Of a stretch of 39,941 bases of DNA, positions 1-8,330 are shown in pieces. Origin of the DNA: Methanococcoides alaskense (GTDB lineage Archaea; Halobacteriota; Methanosarcinia; Methanosarcinales; Methanosarcinaceae); contig NZ_JAVDQI010000013.1 of NCBI RefSeq assembly GCF_031454185.1, forward strand, positions 1-39,941, written 5' to 3'. The notes under the pieces were generated by a model. It did no database searches. It saw only the letters and a program-made list of their open reading frames with translations, and was not told the DNA's origin. The translations under genes and the position numbers were made by a program. Each line of letters starts with the position of its first letter. The stretch's first letter is position 1.

Positions 1-2130
1 CCATGTCATTCAGTATCGTATGGATCATGGAAAGGAAAGTGACATTATCGGGCTCCTTCTGAACCAGGTCCATAAGAACATCAAGCGTGGAATCACATTT
101 TGAACAAGCTTCGTCAAGACGACCAGTGGTTAGCAAAAGGATGATCATACGGTCATTGAGTTCGGCGAGCTTTGCATGATACGAGAGATCGGAAGGATCA
201 AGAGTAGAAAGCTTCTCGTACATAGAGATGAGGACATTGAGCTCAGCTTCCCGTTCAGTGTCAGAATAATCAGTCTCAAGAAGATATTCCATGTCACTAA
301 GTATCGTACGTATCATAGAAAGGAAAGTGACATTATCAGATTCCTTTTGTAACAGGTCCATAAGAACGTCAAGGGTAGAATCATATTTTGAACGGGCATC
401 GGCAAGACGACCAGCATTTATCAAAAGGATGATCATGCCCTCATTGAGTTCGGCGAGCTTTGCCAGATACGAGAGATCGGAAGGATGAAGAGTGGAAAGG
501 TTCTCATACATAGAAATGAGGACATTGAAAATATATTCTTTTTCAACGTCATTATCGTTCATTTTGATAAGAGACTCCATGTCACTAAGTATCGTACGGA
601 CTATAGAAATGAAAGTGAGATTCCCAGGTTCCTTCTGAATAAGCTTTATCAGATCGTTAAGTGTGGACTCATATTTTGAACGGGAAGCAGAGAGACGACC
701 GGCGTTCATCAGAATATTGCCCATGCGGTGATCGAGTTCGGCGATCTTCACATAATGGGAGAGATCGGAGGGATACAGCTGGGAAAGTTTCTCGTACATA
801 GAGATAAGGACATTGATATCAAATTCCTTTTCGCTGTCAGCACAATCAACCTCAAGAAGATGTTCCATATCTGCAAGTAAAATACGGAACATAGAATGGA
901 AAGTGACATTATCAGGATCCTCCTGAATAAGATCCATCAGAACAGTGAGTGCTGAATCATACTTTGCACGGGCAGCATCGAGGCGTCCGGCGTTCATCAA
1001 AAGGTTGCCCACCCGCTCATTGAGTTCGGCGATCTTCACATGATGAGAAAGGTCGGAGGGATCAAGAATGGAAAGGTTCTCATATATAGAAATAAGAACA
1101 TTGAGATCAGATCCTTTTTCACTTTCATCATCGTTCATTTCAAAAAGAGCTTCCATATCGTTCACTATTGTACGGAATATAGAAAGGAAATTGGTATTAT
1201 CAGGTTCTTCCTTGATCAATTTCGTCAGAACATTAAGTGTGGAACTATACCTTGAACGAGCGTCATCAAGACGACCAGCATTCATTAAAAAACGACCCAT
1301 ACGCTCATTGAGTTCAGCGATCTTTACATGATGAGAGAAGTCGGAAGGATCGATATTGGAAAGCATCTCGTACATAGATATCAGGGCATTGAGGTTAGAT
1401 TCCTGTTTGCTGGCATCCATGTCAGTTTCAAGAAGAGATTCCATGTCATTAATGATCGTATGGATCATGGAAAGGAAAGTAACATTGTCAGGCTCCTTCT
1501 GAACCAAGTCCATAAGAACATCAAGCGTGGAATCAGACCTTGAACGGGCATCATCAAGACGACCAGAATTTATCAAATGACGTATCATGCAGTTATCGAG
1601 ATCGGAGATCTTTGTAACATAAGATACGTCAGAAGGATAAATATCGGAAAGATTCTCGTACATATAGATGAGGGTATTGAGATTAGACTTATGTTCGTTG
1701 ACATCACGATCAGTGTCGAGAAGAGATTCCAGATCATCCAGCATCTCACGGATCATAGAAAGTAAATTGACATTCTTAGGATCCTCCTGTATCAGATCCA
1801 TGAGGTCGTCAAGAGTTAGAGCAGCCTTTGCACGAACATCATCAAGGCGACCAGCACCTATCAGAAGGTGCACCATGCGGTCATTGAGTTCGGAGATCTT
1901 TGTAGCATATGAGAGATCAGAAGTATCAAGAGTGGAAAGCTTCTCGTACATAGAGATGAGTATATTGAGATCGGCTTCCTTTTCGCTGACATCATTATCA
2001 GTTTCAAGAAGAGATTCCAGATCAGTAAGTATCGTACGGACCGTTGGAAGGAAAATTGCGTAATCAGGCTCATCCTGTATAAGATCCATAAGAACAGTAA
2101 GTGTGAACTCATACCTTGAACGGGCATCGG
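1..2130 (-). repeat. in-frame 288-bp (96-codon) tandem repeats
   Basis: The word 'gag ttcgg(a/c)ga' recurs on the plus strand at 158, 446, 734, 1022, 1310, 1598 and 1886, exactly 288 bp apart each time. Seven full units and the start of an eighth are seen, with no indels between them. Units differ by scattered substitutions and keep the coding frame. Confidence 0.92.
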
Positions 2131-3037
2131 CAAGCATTCCCCGATCCGCATTGTCGCGGGCAAGATTTACCAGTCCGAAAATAGAATCAGTGATTCTTTC
2201 AAGGAAACGTGGTTCATCCTTTGCGAGACTTTGAAGCATATCCAACAGTTCATGAAGCTTTTTGCTGGAAGCATCGTATTCCTGCATATCAAGAAGGACA
2301 TGGACCTGTTTATCCAGTATATCTACTAGGTGGTCACGGAACAAATTGTCAGAGGTATCGTTCTTTAGCAGTCCGGAATATCCGCCATAAGCACTTTCAA
2401 AATTCATTCTTGCATCTTCCAGAATTCCCATATCATAGAGAAGATTGGCAAGATTGGTCTGAATGGTCAGAGCTTTAATACCATTGGAATTGTTCAGAGG
2501 ATCGAGTACAATGAGCTTAGTTGATAACTTAAGGGCTCTTTCGAACCTTTCTTTTGCATCCTTTTGCTGACCTATTTCAGCAAGGATGGTAGCAGCATCA
2601 TTGAGCGCAGATGAAGCAGATGAACAATTAACAACATTATTCGGCTCTTTTGAAAGCAGTTTATCATATGCTTTTATCGTTTCCTCAAAGAAAGGTCCGG
2701 CATGCTCTGTATCACCTTTATTGACAAGAAGAGTAGCGACCTTGTTCATAGCCAGGGCTTTGTGCTCTACAAAAGTGGGGTCGGACTTTGCAAGATCATC
2801 CAGTAGCTCAGATGCTTCCATATATCTCTCAAGAGCTGCATCAATTTCCCCTCTGGATTCCATTATTTCTGCAACAGATTGAAGAGTATTTATTAGCAGA
2901 TCGATAGAATCTGCATCCTTTGCTTGCTTTTCAGCAACAAGCAGTAACTCAAGAGCGTCTTTCTGCTGTCCGGCATCTAAAAGGGACATCCCTTTTTTGA
3001 AATTACGAAGTGCCATATCTTTTGATCTTTGTGACAT
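1..3037 (-). CDS. giant TPR-like repeat protein, 3' end beyond window
   Basis: One open frame runs from an ATG at 3037 to the left edge (1012 codons, no stop), so the C terminus is missing. The first ~290 residues are irregular TPR-like helix pairs (for example GQQKDAKERFERALKLSTKL). From about residue 300 the protein becomes regular 96-residue units with a core like NAGRLDDARSKYDSTLDVLM, a PDN turn and a second helix pair ending in YEKLSTLDPSDLS. No signal peptide or membrane segment is visible, so it is probably a cytoplasmic scaffold for protein-protein contacts (inference from the TPR fold). It is divergent from larB with a 132-bp gap. Partners and function are unknown. Confidence is high that it is coding and TPR-like, low for any role. 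Confidence 0.85.
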   Translation of the reverse strand, partial: MSQRSKDMALRNFKKGMSLLDAGQQKDALELLLVAEKQAKDADSIDLLINTLQSVAEIMESRGEIDAALERYMEASELLDDLAKSDPTFVEHKALAMNKVATLLVNKGDTEHAGPFFEETIKAYDKLLSKEPNNVVNCSSASSALNDAATILAEIGQQKDAKERFERALKLSTKLIVLDPLNNSNGIKALTIQTNLANLLYDMGILEDARMNFESAYGGYSGLLKNDTSDNLFRDHLVDILDKQVHVLLDMQEYDASSKKLHELLDMLQSLAKDEPRFLERITDSIFGLVNLARDNADRGMLADARSRYEFTLTVLMDLIQDEPDYAIFLPTVRTILTDLESLLETDNDVSEKEADLNILISMYEKLSTLDTSDLSYATKISELNDRMVHLLIGAGRLDDVRAKAALTLDDLMDLIQEDPKNVNLLSMIREMLDDLESLLDTDRDVNEHKSNLNTLIYMYENLSDIYPSDVSYVTKISDLDNCMIRHLINSGRLDDARSRSDSTLDVLMDLVQKEPDNVTFLSMIHTIINDMESLLETDMDASKQESNLNALISMYEMLSNIDPSDFSHHVKIAELNERMGRFLMNAGRLDDARSRYSSTLNVLTKLIKEEPDNTNFLSIFRTIVNDMEALFEMNDDESEKGSDLNVLISIYENLSILDPSDLSHHVKIAELNERVGNLLMNAGRLDAARAKYDSALTVLMDLIQEDPDNVTFHSMFRILLADMEHLLEVDCADSEKEFDINVLISMYEKLSQLYPSDLSHYVKIAELDHRMGNILMNAGRLSASRSKYESTLNDLIKLIQKEPGNLTFISIVRTILSDMESLIKMNDNDVEKEYIFNVLISMYENLSTLHPSDLSYLAKLAELNEGMIILLINAGRLADARSKYDSTLDVLMDLLQKESDNVTFLSMIRTILSDMEYLLETDYSDTEREAELNVLISMYEKLSTLDPSDLSYHAKLAELNDRMIILLLTTGRLDEACSKCDSTLDVLMDLVQKEPDNVTFLSMIHTILNDM

Positions 3038-3133
3038 GATCTCTAAACCTGTGATTAGTACCTGATTTCCACGCTATCAGACTACATTTAAAGCAAGCTA
3101 TCGTTATTAGTCTTTGCCTAAAAGGGACTTTTA

Positions 3134-3141
3134 TTTATATA
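3134..3141 (+). promoter_or_regulatory. TATA box of larBC
   Basis: TTTATATA lies about 32 bp before the larB ATG, which predicts transcription starting near 3160 and a very short leader. An AAAGGA Shine-Dalgarno lies at 3157-3162. Confidence 0.5.
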
Positions 3142-3169
3142 GTCCAGTCCATTGGTAAAAGGATCGAGC

Positions 3170-3949
3170 ATGGAATTGAAGAATATATTGCGACAGGTGA
3201 AAGAAGGAAGTACAGACCTTGTGAACGCAGAAAGCCAGATACGTTCCATGGGATACGTTCCGGTCTCCGATATCGCAAAACTGGACACGTTTCGCAAATA
3301 CCGTACAGGGTACATGGAAGCTATCCTTGCAGAAGGAAAGGAGCCTGAAGACATAGTAGAGATAGTGAAAGCACACAATGAAGCTGTGGGAAGAACACTT
3401 ATTACACGCATTAATGAAGAACATGCATCAGCCATTAGGAATGCATTCAAGCCGGAGAATATTGAATGGGACATGCATTCAAGAACAGCGGTAGTGCATG
3501 ACAGCACCCCTGTACCAAGGACAGGAGGCACTGTGGCCATCATTACAGCCGGTACTGCTGATATCGATGTTGCAGAGGAAGCACGCATGACTGCCTCAGA
3601 GATGGGGTGCAGTACAATTCAGATATACGATGTGGGCGTGGCAGGGTTCCAGAGGCTGATATCCGAGATGAGTGTCTTTGAAGAGAACAGACCTGACGCT
3701 ATAGTTGTGGCAGCCGGAAGAGAGGGAACTCTACCAACGGTAGTATCCAGCCTTATAGATGTACCTGTGATAGGGCTACCCGTATCGATCGGATACGGTG
3801 CCGGTGCCAAAGGAGAAGCTGCACTCCTTTCGATGTTGCAGTCATGTTCCATATTATCAGTAGTCAACATCGATGCTGGATTCGTTGCAGGTGCTTTTGC
3901 CGCAAGGATAGCAAATAGTGTTGCAGAAGCGAGAAAGAAAGAGTTTTGA
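3170..3949 (+). CDS. larB: LarB-type nickel-pincer cofactor synthase (PurE-like)
   Basis: 259 aa. LarB carboxylates the pyridinium ring of nicotinic acid adenine dinucleotide and hydrolyses it, the first step to the nickel-pincer nucleotide (known for the family). The second half carries the PurE-like fold: GTADIDVAEEA, VAAGREGTLP, GLPVSIGYGAGAKGE, and LQSCSILSVVNIDAGF, with the cysteine in the place of the LarB active-site Cys. I chose the ATG at 3170 over an in-frame TTG at 3152 because AAAGGA sits just upstream of the ATG. The stop overlaps the spacer before larC, so the two form an operon. No larA or larE is visible, so the nickel-dependent client enzyme is elsewhere or different. Confidence 0.9.
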   Translation: MELKNILRQVKEGSTDLVNAESQIRSMGYVPVSDIAKLDTFRKYRTGYMEAILAEGKEPEDIVEIVKAHNEAVGRTLITRINEEHASAIRNAFKPENIEWDMHSRTAVVHDSTPVPRTGGTVAIITAGTADIDVAEEARMTASEMGCSTIQIYDVGVAGFQRLISEMSVFEENRPDAIVVAAGREGTLPTVVSSLIDVPVIGLPVSIGYGAGAKGEAALLSMLQSCSILSVVNIDAGFVAGAFAARIANSVAEARKKEF

Positions 3950-3960
3950 GGCGGGATACT

Positions 3961-5151
3961 ATGAGAACACTTGTATTTGAACCATTTTCAGGTGCCTCCG
4001 GAGATATGATACTTGCAGGACTTATCGACCTTGGGGCAGACAGGAAAGAGATAACAGAAATTATCGAAGCCTCCGTGGATGTTTCCGTAGCTGTTGAAGA
4101 TGTCACTAAATGCGGCATACGTGCCACAGATGTTCATATCCATACAAAGGACAGGGCAAGGATACGGTCATTCGAGGAACTTATAGACATAATAAAGGAT
4201 GCGAAACTTCCCGAAGAAGTGGAAAAAAGTGCCATTGCAGTATTCAGGATCATTGGAGAAGCAGAGGCAAAGGTTCACGGCATGCCTCTTGAACAACTAC
4301 ATTTCCACGAGGTAGGTCAGGATGATGCACTTGCAGATGTCATAGGTTCTTGCTATGCTATTCACAAGATGAAGGTAGAGAATATATTGTGCACCCCTAT
4401 CAATGTCGGAGGAGGAAGTGTTAGAAGTGCACATGGTACATTGCCTGTGCCAGCTCCTGCGACCACCGAGATACTCAGCGAAAGTGGTCTGGAGATACAT
4501 AGCAGCGGCGATAGGGAACTGCTCACCCCAACGGGAGCTGCTTTACTTACTTATTTTGCAGACCCCAGCGACCAACTCCCCCCTGGAAAGATAATGACCA
4601 CCGGATATGGTGCAGGGGATGCGGAGACTGCAATGCCCAACGTTCTTCGTACAATGCTAATGGAGACCAAAGGAGTCCTTTCACGTGACCACATGGAAGT
4701 CCTTGAGACGAATGTGGATGATGTTACCGGAGAAGTGCTTGGTAATCTTTTTGAGGCACTCATGGAAACCGGTGCCAAAGATGTCACCATAACACCTGCC
4801 ACCATGAAAAAAGGACGCACTGGCCACATCATACATGTCATCGCACATCCCGAGGACAGCGAAAGGATTGCAAGGGAGCTGATAAGACAGACTGGGACCC
4901 TCGGAGTTCGTATCCTCCCAACAAAGCACCGTTTTATTGCAGAACGCAAGATGGAGAATGTGAATATAACGATAGGGAAGCAGACCTTTCAGGTAGCTGT
5001 CAAGATAGCACATGACACTTCTGATGAAGTTCTCCATATTTCAGCCGAATTCGAAGATTGTAAACGAATAAGTCAGGAATGCGGGCTTCCATTGAAGGAA
5101 GTGATAAGGCGTGCTGAGGAGAACGCCTGGAACGGGATTCTGAAGAAATGA
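3961..5151 (+). CDS. larC: LarC nickel insertion protein (single uninterrupted ORF)
   Basis: 396 aa. LarC is the CTP-dependent cyclometallase that inserts nickel into the pincer cofactor (family knowledge). The N-terminal signature FEPFSGASGDMILAGLIDLG, the LHFHEVGQDDALADVIG segment and the ETNVDDVTGE motif are all present. The start is the ATG at 3961, preceded by GAGGCGG; a TTG at 3946 overlapping the larB stop is the alternative. In some bacteria larC is split in two and joined by programmed frameshifting; here it is one continuous frame. No clear terminator follows. Confidence 0.92.
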   Translation: MRTLVFEPFSGASGDMILAGLIDLGADRKEITEIIEASVDVSVAVEDVTKCGIRATDVHIHTKDRARIRSFEELIDIIKDAKLPEEVEKSAIAVFRIIGEAEAKVHGMPLEQLHFHEVGQDDALADVIGSCYAIHKMKVENILCTPINVGGGSVRSAHGTLPVPAPATTEILSESGLEIHSSGDRELLTPTGAALLTYFADPSDQLPPGKIMTTGYGAGDAETAMPNVLRTMLMETKGVLSRDHMEVLETNVDDVTGEVLGNLFEALMETGAKDVTITPATMKKGRTGHIIHVIAHPEDSERIARELIRQTGTLGVRILPTKHRFIAERKMENVNITIGKQTFQVAVKIAHDTSDEVLHISAEFEDCKRISQECGLPLKEVIRRAEENAWNGILKK

Positions 5152-5653
5152 TTTTGGGATGTTAGTTGATAACGGCCGTATAAATTGACAGGTTTTCAAA
5201 AATTAAGCCACTAAGTTGCATTTATTAAGAAAGTGTATTTCAAAACAAACCTGCTTGTTATTAAAAAAAAGGCAGTTAGTACGTGAAATTCATCTTATCT
5301 TTTTCAATATTGGCACTCAGAAAAGGATACTGACATCAAAAATAATCTTTTTCTACTTTTTTTAGATAATATTAGATAATAACGTCAGTAGAGATTGTTT
5401 TTGAGAGACAAAATAAAAGATCCTCAATTATTAGAAAATACGTTTTATTGGAATCCCTGTAGACACGAAAGAGTAATACATCCAACAGGTGTTGATTTTT
5501 TCTAATAATAAAGTTATTAAAGCACATATTGCAAATTGTAGAAAACTATATATAGTTAAAGTTTAGCACAAGCAAATTTGTTTATAAAAAAATTGCAGAT
5601 AAATATCAAATTTAGCATATTCACAGGAGTGAGATATAAACAAATGCATAAAC

Positions 5654-5661
5654 TATAAATA
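5654..5661 (+). promoter_or_regulatory. TATA box of the 45-codon gene
   Basis: TATAAATA is a near-consensus archaeal box A. It predicts a start near 5680 and a leader of about 70 nt that begins with the hairpin at 5681-5709. Confidence 0.55.
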
Positions 5662-5680
5662 GTAGTAGATTAGTCTATGA

Positions 5681-5709
5681 TTGCCGATTGAATAACAGGC
5701 GATCGGCAA
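5681..5709 (+). promoter_or_regulatory. 5'UTR hairpin TTGCCGAT-N13-ATCGGCAA
   Basis: A perfect 8-bp stem with a 13-nt loop sits at the predicted 5' end of the transcript, 42 bp before the start codon of the small gene. It could be an RNA element or an operator. Confidence 0.5.
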
Positions 5710-5751
5710 AAAGGAGTCTAAAAACGATTTAACTAAAAAGGAGAAACAGCT

Positions 5752-5889
5752 ATGTCTGAAAAAATAGAAGTGCGAGTAGTCAATACTTCACCAATGGCAC
5801 ATGTATTGCATGGATTCAAATTGAGCGATGTTAAACCTGAAAACAAAATGCACGCGATCCCAGATATTCATGCGTCCATTGCAGAATGA
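5752..5889 (+). CDS. small protein, 45 aa, unknown
   Basis: ATG to TGA, 45 codons, reading MSEKIEVRVVNTSP then MAHVLHGFKLSDVKPENKMH and HAIPDIHASIAE. A strong AAAAAGGAGAAACAGCT precedes the ATG, and a near-consensus TATA lies about 95 bp upstream. The protein has no membrane segment and four histidines in 45 residues. It stands alone between larC and the convergent leuC cluster. I do not recognise it. The expression signals argue that it is real even though it is short. Confidence 0.6.
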   Translation: MSEKIEVRVVNTSPMAHVLHGFKLSDVKPENKMHAIPDIHASIAE

Positions 5890-5957
5890 TAGTTGTTCTT
5901 TTGTCAGGCCTCGATATTCATTACAGATATCGTGCCAACTATCTTTCCTTTAATAAT

Positions 5958-5971
5958 TGGCCATTTGGCCA
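5958..5971. terminator. hairpin TGGCC-ATTT-GGCCA downstream of the small gene
   Basis: A perfect 5-bp GC-rich stem lies in AT-rich DNA between convergent genes. A second dyad, CGATAT-N9-ATATCG, lies at about 5909-5929. Likely termination of the plus-strand transcript; weak evidence. Confidence 0.35.
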
Positions 5972-5977
5972 GAACTA

Positions 5978-6016
5978 AAATTAAAAGGTTGTTCGTGAGG
6001 GATCATTTACTCACGA
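5978..6016 (-). terminator. terminator of the leuC operon overlapping a stop codon
   Basis: TCGTGAG at 5993-5999 pairs with CTCACGA at 6010-6016. On the minus strand a T-rich tail (CCTTTTAATTTTA) follows. The TGA of the 70-aa gene (6003-6005) lies in the loop. Confidence 0.6.
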
Positions 6017-6215
6017 CATCTTTTGCTTGTTTTAAATGTCCGGTACACTCATCCATTTTCGTGGCTGCCGTACGGATATGACCTGCAACTTCCTCGAACC
6101 CTGCAGCATCCAGCTTGGAGATCCAATCGTTAAAGCTCTTGCTATGACTTTCACTATGTTCGATCCAGTGTTCAAGAAGATGTTCCAGTTTACCTTCATC
6201 AAGTTCTTCTGCCAT
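6003..6215 (-). CDS. small His-rich helical protein (DUF8180-like)
   Basis: 70 aa. The start at 6215 is set by GTGGAGGTAGTATA before the ATG. The sequence EHLLEHWIEHSESHSKSFND, then EEVAGHIRTAATKMDECTGH and LKQAKD, looks all-helical, with eight histidines and an HWIEH-x3-H cluster like the small HWIEHN domains I associate with DUF8180; the assignment is from memory and tentative. It lies 22 bp behind the leuC/hacA stop and is probably cotranscribed. Metal binding is possible but not shown. Confidence 0.65.
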   Translation of the reverse strand: MAEELDEGKLEHLLEHWIEHSESHSKSFNDWISKLDAAGFEEVAGHIRTAATKMDECTGHLKQAKDVVSK

Positions 6216-6237
6216 TATACTACCTCCACTTCTAAAA

Positions 6238-7479
6238 TTACACAATTCTTGGATCGGTTATCTCACCTGTGATAGCTGATGCCGCTGCTGTTGCAGGAGA
6301 TGCAAGATAGATGAAACCACCTTTGCCCATCCTACCCTTGAAATTACGGTTCGCTGTCGAGATACAGACCTCACCTTCACCGATAACACCCATGTGACCA
6401 CCAAGACATGGACCACATCCCGGAGAACCCAGTGTGACACCAGCATCGAGAAGTATTTCTGCAGTTCCATTGCGGACAGCCTCAAGCATTATTGAGCGAG
6501 ATGCAGGAATGACGATAGTCCTTACAGCAACCTGCTCGCCTTTGAGAAGCTCAGCCGCCACTTCGAGGTCTTCCAGTCGTCCATTGGTACAGGTTCCGAT
6601 GAACACCTGGTCCACCTTTTTACCCTCGATCTCCGATACATCACACACATTGTCCACCTGATGCGGAAGCGCCACCTGCGGTTCGAGATTTGCACAGTCA
6701 ATATCATATTCGGCACAGTATTCAGCATCCTCATCTGCATAGACTGGCTCATACCCTTCCACAGCCCTGCCTTCAAGGAAATCGAAGGTCTTTTGGTCAG
6801 GCGGTACGATACCTGCTTTAGCACCCATCTCAATAGCCATATTTGATAAGGTCATCCTGCCGGATATCGACATGTCGGTTATTGTATCGCCATAGAATTC
6901 AGCAGCCTTGTAAGTAGCACCGGATGCGCCAACCGTACCGATCACTTTGAGTGTTACATCCTTGGCAAGAACGTTCTTCTTCAGTTCTCCGGAGGCAGTC
7001 ACTTTAATGGTCTCGGGCACCCTGAACCAGAGTTCACCGGATGCGAATATCTCGGACATGTCAGTTGCACCGACACCCGTACCAAAAGCACCAAAAGCAC
7101 CATAGGTGCATGAATGAGAATCAGCCCCGACAACTAGCTTTCCAGGCATTGCAAAACCGTTCTCAGGAAGGACCTGGTGACAGATACCCTCACCCACATC
7201 AAAGAAGTTCGGTATACCCTGCTCCCCGATCCATTCCCTTATATCATGATGTAAAGCCGCAGTCGTTTCCGTGTTTGCAGGCGTTAGATGGTCAAAAGGA
7301 ATAACAATGCGCTTTGGGTCCCAAACATTTTCAAGGCCCATGTTCTTGAACGAACGTACCGCAAGCACACTTGTGCCATCGTGAGCCATTGCATAGTCAA
7401 CTTTTGCCATGACGAACTCATTGGCCTTTACATCCTTTCCACTTGCTTTGCTGAAGATTTTTTCACTGATGGTACTCAA
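6238..7479 (-). CDS. 3-isopropylmalate/homoaconitate dehydratase large subunit
   Basis: 413 aa of the aconitase superfamily, archaeal LeuC/HacA type. It binds a [4Fe-4S] cluster and isomerises isopropylmalate (leucine) or homocitrate analogues (coenzyme B 7-mercaptoheptanoate chain). Seen: KVDYAMAHDGTS, GADSHSCTYGAFGAFGTGVG, FIGTCTNGRLEDL and SPGCGPCLGGHMGV, giving the three cluster cysteines. The large subunit alone does not separate LeuC from HacA, so no symbol is given. The start is a TTG at 7479 with AAGGAG 9-10 nt upstream; the frame stays open to 7569 but that extension is unlike the family. The small subunit is not in the window. Confidence 0.88.
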   Translation of the reverse strand: MSTISEKIFSKASGKDVKANEFVMAKVDYAMAHDGTSVLAVRSFKNMGLENVWDPKRIVIPFDHLTPANTETTAALHHDIREWIGEQGIPNFFDVGEGICHQVLPENGFAMPGKLVVGADSHSCTYGAFGAFGTGVGATDMSEIFASGELWFRVPETIKVTASGELKKNVLAKDVTLKVIGTVGASGATYKAAEFYGDTITDMSISGRMTLSNMAIEMGAKAGIVPPDQKTFDFLEGRAVEGYEPVYADEDAEYCAEYDIDCANLEPQVALPHQVDNVCDVSEIEGKKVDQVFIGTCTNGRLEDLEVAAELLKGEQVAVRTIVIPASRSIMLEAVRNGTAEILLDAGVTLGSPGCGPCLGGHMGVIGEGEVCISTANRNFKGRMGKGGFIYLASPATAAASAITGEITDPRIV

Positions 7480-7563
7480 AAGATTAACTCCTTGTGTCGC
7501 TTGCTTAGTGTATAATACAATGAACAGGTAAATATTTGTATCCGTCCCCTGATCAAAATAGAT

Positions 7564-7584
7564 TTGCAACTAAAACTGTTGCAA
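7564..7584. promoter_or_regulatory. inverted repeat TTGCAAC-N7-GTTGCAA upstream of leuC/hacA
   Basis: A perfect 7-bp dyad lies 85-105 bp before the TTG start of the dehydratase and about 45 bp after the stop of the regulator gene. A weak box A (CAAATATTT near 7535, minus strand) lies just downstream. A candidate operator. Confidence 0.5.
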
Positions 7585-7629
7585 CAATAAAAAAGATTAG
7601 ACTAATGACCTGAAAGAAAGAAAAGGAGA

Positions 7630-8010
7630 TCAAGAAATGCTTTTGAGCTTTTCGATATTCTCCAATAGCATTTTGTTTTCAGACAATACTTTTGTCTCAA
7701 TTGTCTCGATGATCTCATTCATTGGAACAATGAGCGAATATACTTTTATTGGCCTGCCTTTGCCCTGTTTCTTCTTTAGTTCTTCGACATCTACCCAATT
7801 GTTCTCTTCAAGGTAGTTCATAGCGATGCTGACTTCCGGCTGTCTCAGACGGGACATCCTCTCAACCTCGCGAGAAGTGATCCGCTCAGTACTGAGTAAA
7901 CAGGCAAGCGCTTTTGCAACCGGTTTTGATACATTAAGCTTCTGAAGAAGTATTACCATTTCGTGCTCTTTGTCATCCATATACGGATCTCCATCATTCA
8001 TACCTACCAT
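7630..8010 (-). CDS. winged-helix transcriptional regulator
   Basis: 126 aa. Residues ~20-75 form a winged helix: LLQKLNVSKPVAKALACLLS, ERITSREVERMSRL, then RQPEVSIAMNYLEENNWV as recognition helix and wing. KGRPIKVYSL and a C-terminal helix (ETKVLSENKMLLENIEKLK) suggest dimerisation. ArsR/TrmB-like proteins of this size are common in Methanosarcinaceae. TTTATAA at 8023-8029 is close enough to the first ATGs (8010, 8001) that the mRNA may be nearly leaderless. It lies upstream of and codirectional with the dehydratase, whose promoter has a dyad, so local control is plausible but unproven. Confidence 0.75.
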   Translation of the reverse strand: MVGMNDGDPYMDDKEHEMVILLQKLNVSKPVAKALACLLSTERITSREVERMSRLRQPEVSIAMNYLEENNWVDVEELKKKQGKGRPIKVYSLIVPMNEIIETIETKVLSENKMLLENIEKLKSIS

Positions 8011-8330
8011 TATATCACCAATTTTATAAAGAGCATATTATCTTTGTAGTTTATAAGATTTATGGTGTGATTTTTATAATAGTTAGAATATTGCATCTGA
8101 ATAGACTTTGCCAAGGACATAAATAAAATTATACGTTGCTGAAAAAACACACACATGGACCCATAAAACATTCATATGACCAAGATACAAGTTGTGATAT
8201 TCGCTGCCTGAGATCACAGCATTCTTCTCAGAATATTGTAATAGTAGTGTATCAGAAGAGATAACAAAGATAGAAAGCAAAAGCTTTTGATCGAAACTAT
8301 TAAGAAAAACGGGTAAGAGAACAAGAATGG
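8011..8330. other. intergenic, no gene seen
   Basis: AT-rich. A 65-codon minus-strand frame at 8083-8280 has no good Shine-Dalgarno or recognisable content and is not called. Confidence 0.4.

Larger units (their letters stand above)
5152..5751. other. 600-bp AT-rich intergenic region
   Basis: No convincing gene lies between larC and the 45-codon gene. It holds several T-runs (5340-5370), a TATA-like word CTATATATAG near 5546-5555, a stronger TATA at 5654 and a hairpin at 5681-5709. The left 350 bp is unexplained. Confidence 0.5.

Noticed and set aside
1..2130. The 288-bp repeats as a DNA repeat element or centromere-like site
   Set aside because: The open frame is maintained through every unit and the substitutions fit protein repeats.
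291..2882. Several plus-strand frames of 62-131 codons and a 100-codon minus frame at 1861-2163
   Set aside because: They lie antisense to or out of frame with the TPR-like gene and repeat every 288 bp with it; shadows of the repeats.
7480..7569. N-terminal extension of the LeuC/HacA-type protein
   Set aside because: It is unlike the family and has no ribosome site; the TTG at 7479 has AAGGAG at proper distance.
8083..8280. 65-codon minus-strand frame
   Set aside because: No Shine-Dalgarno, no recognisable domain, AT-rich spacer composition.
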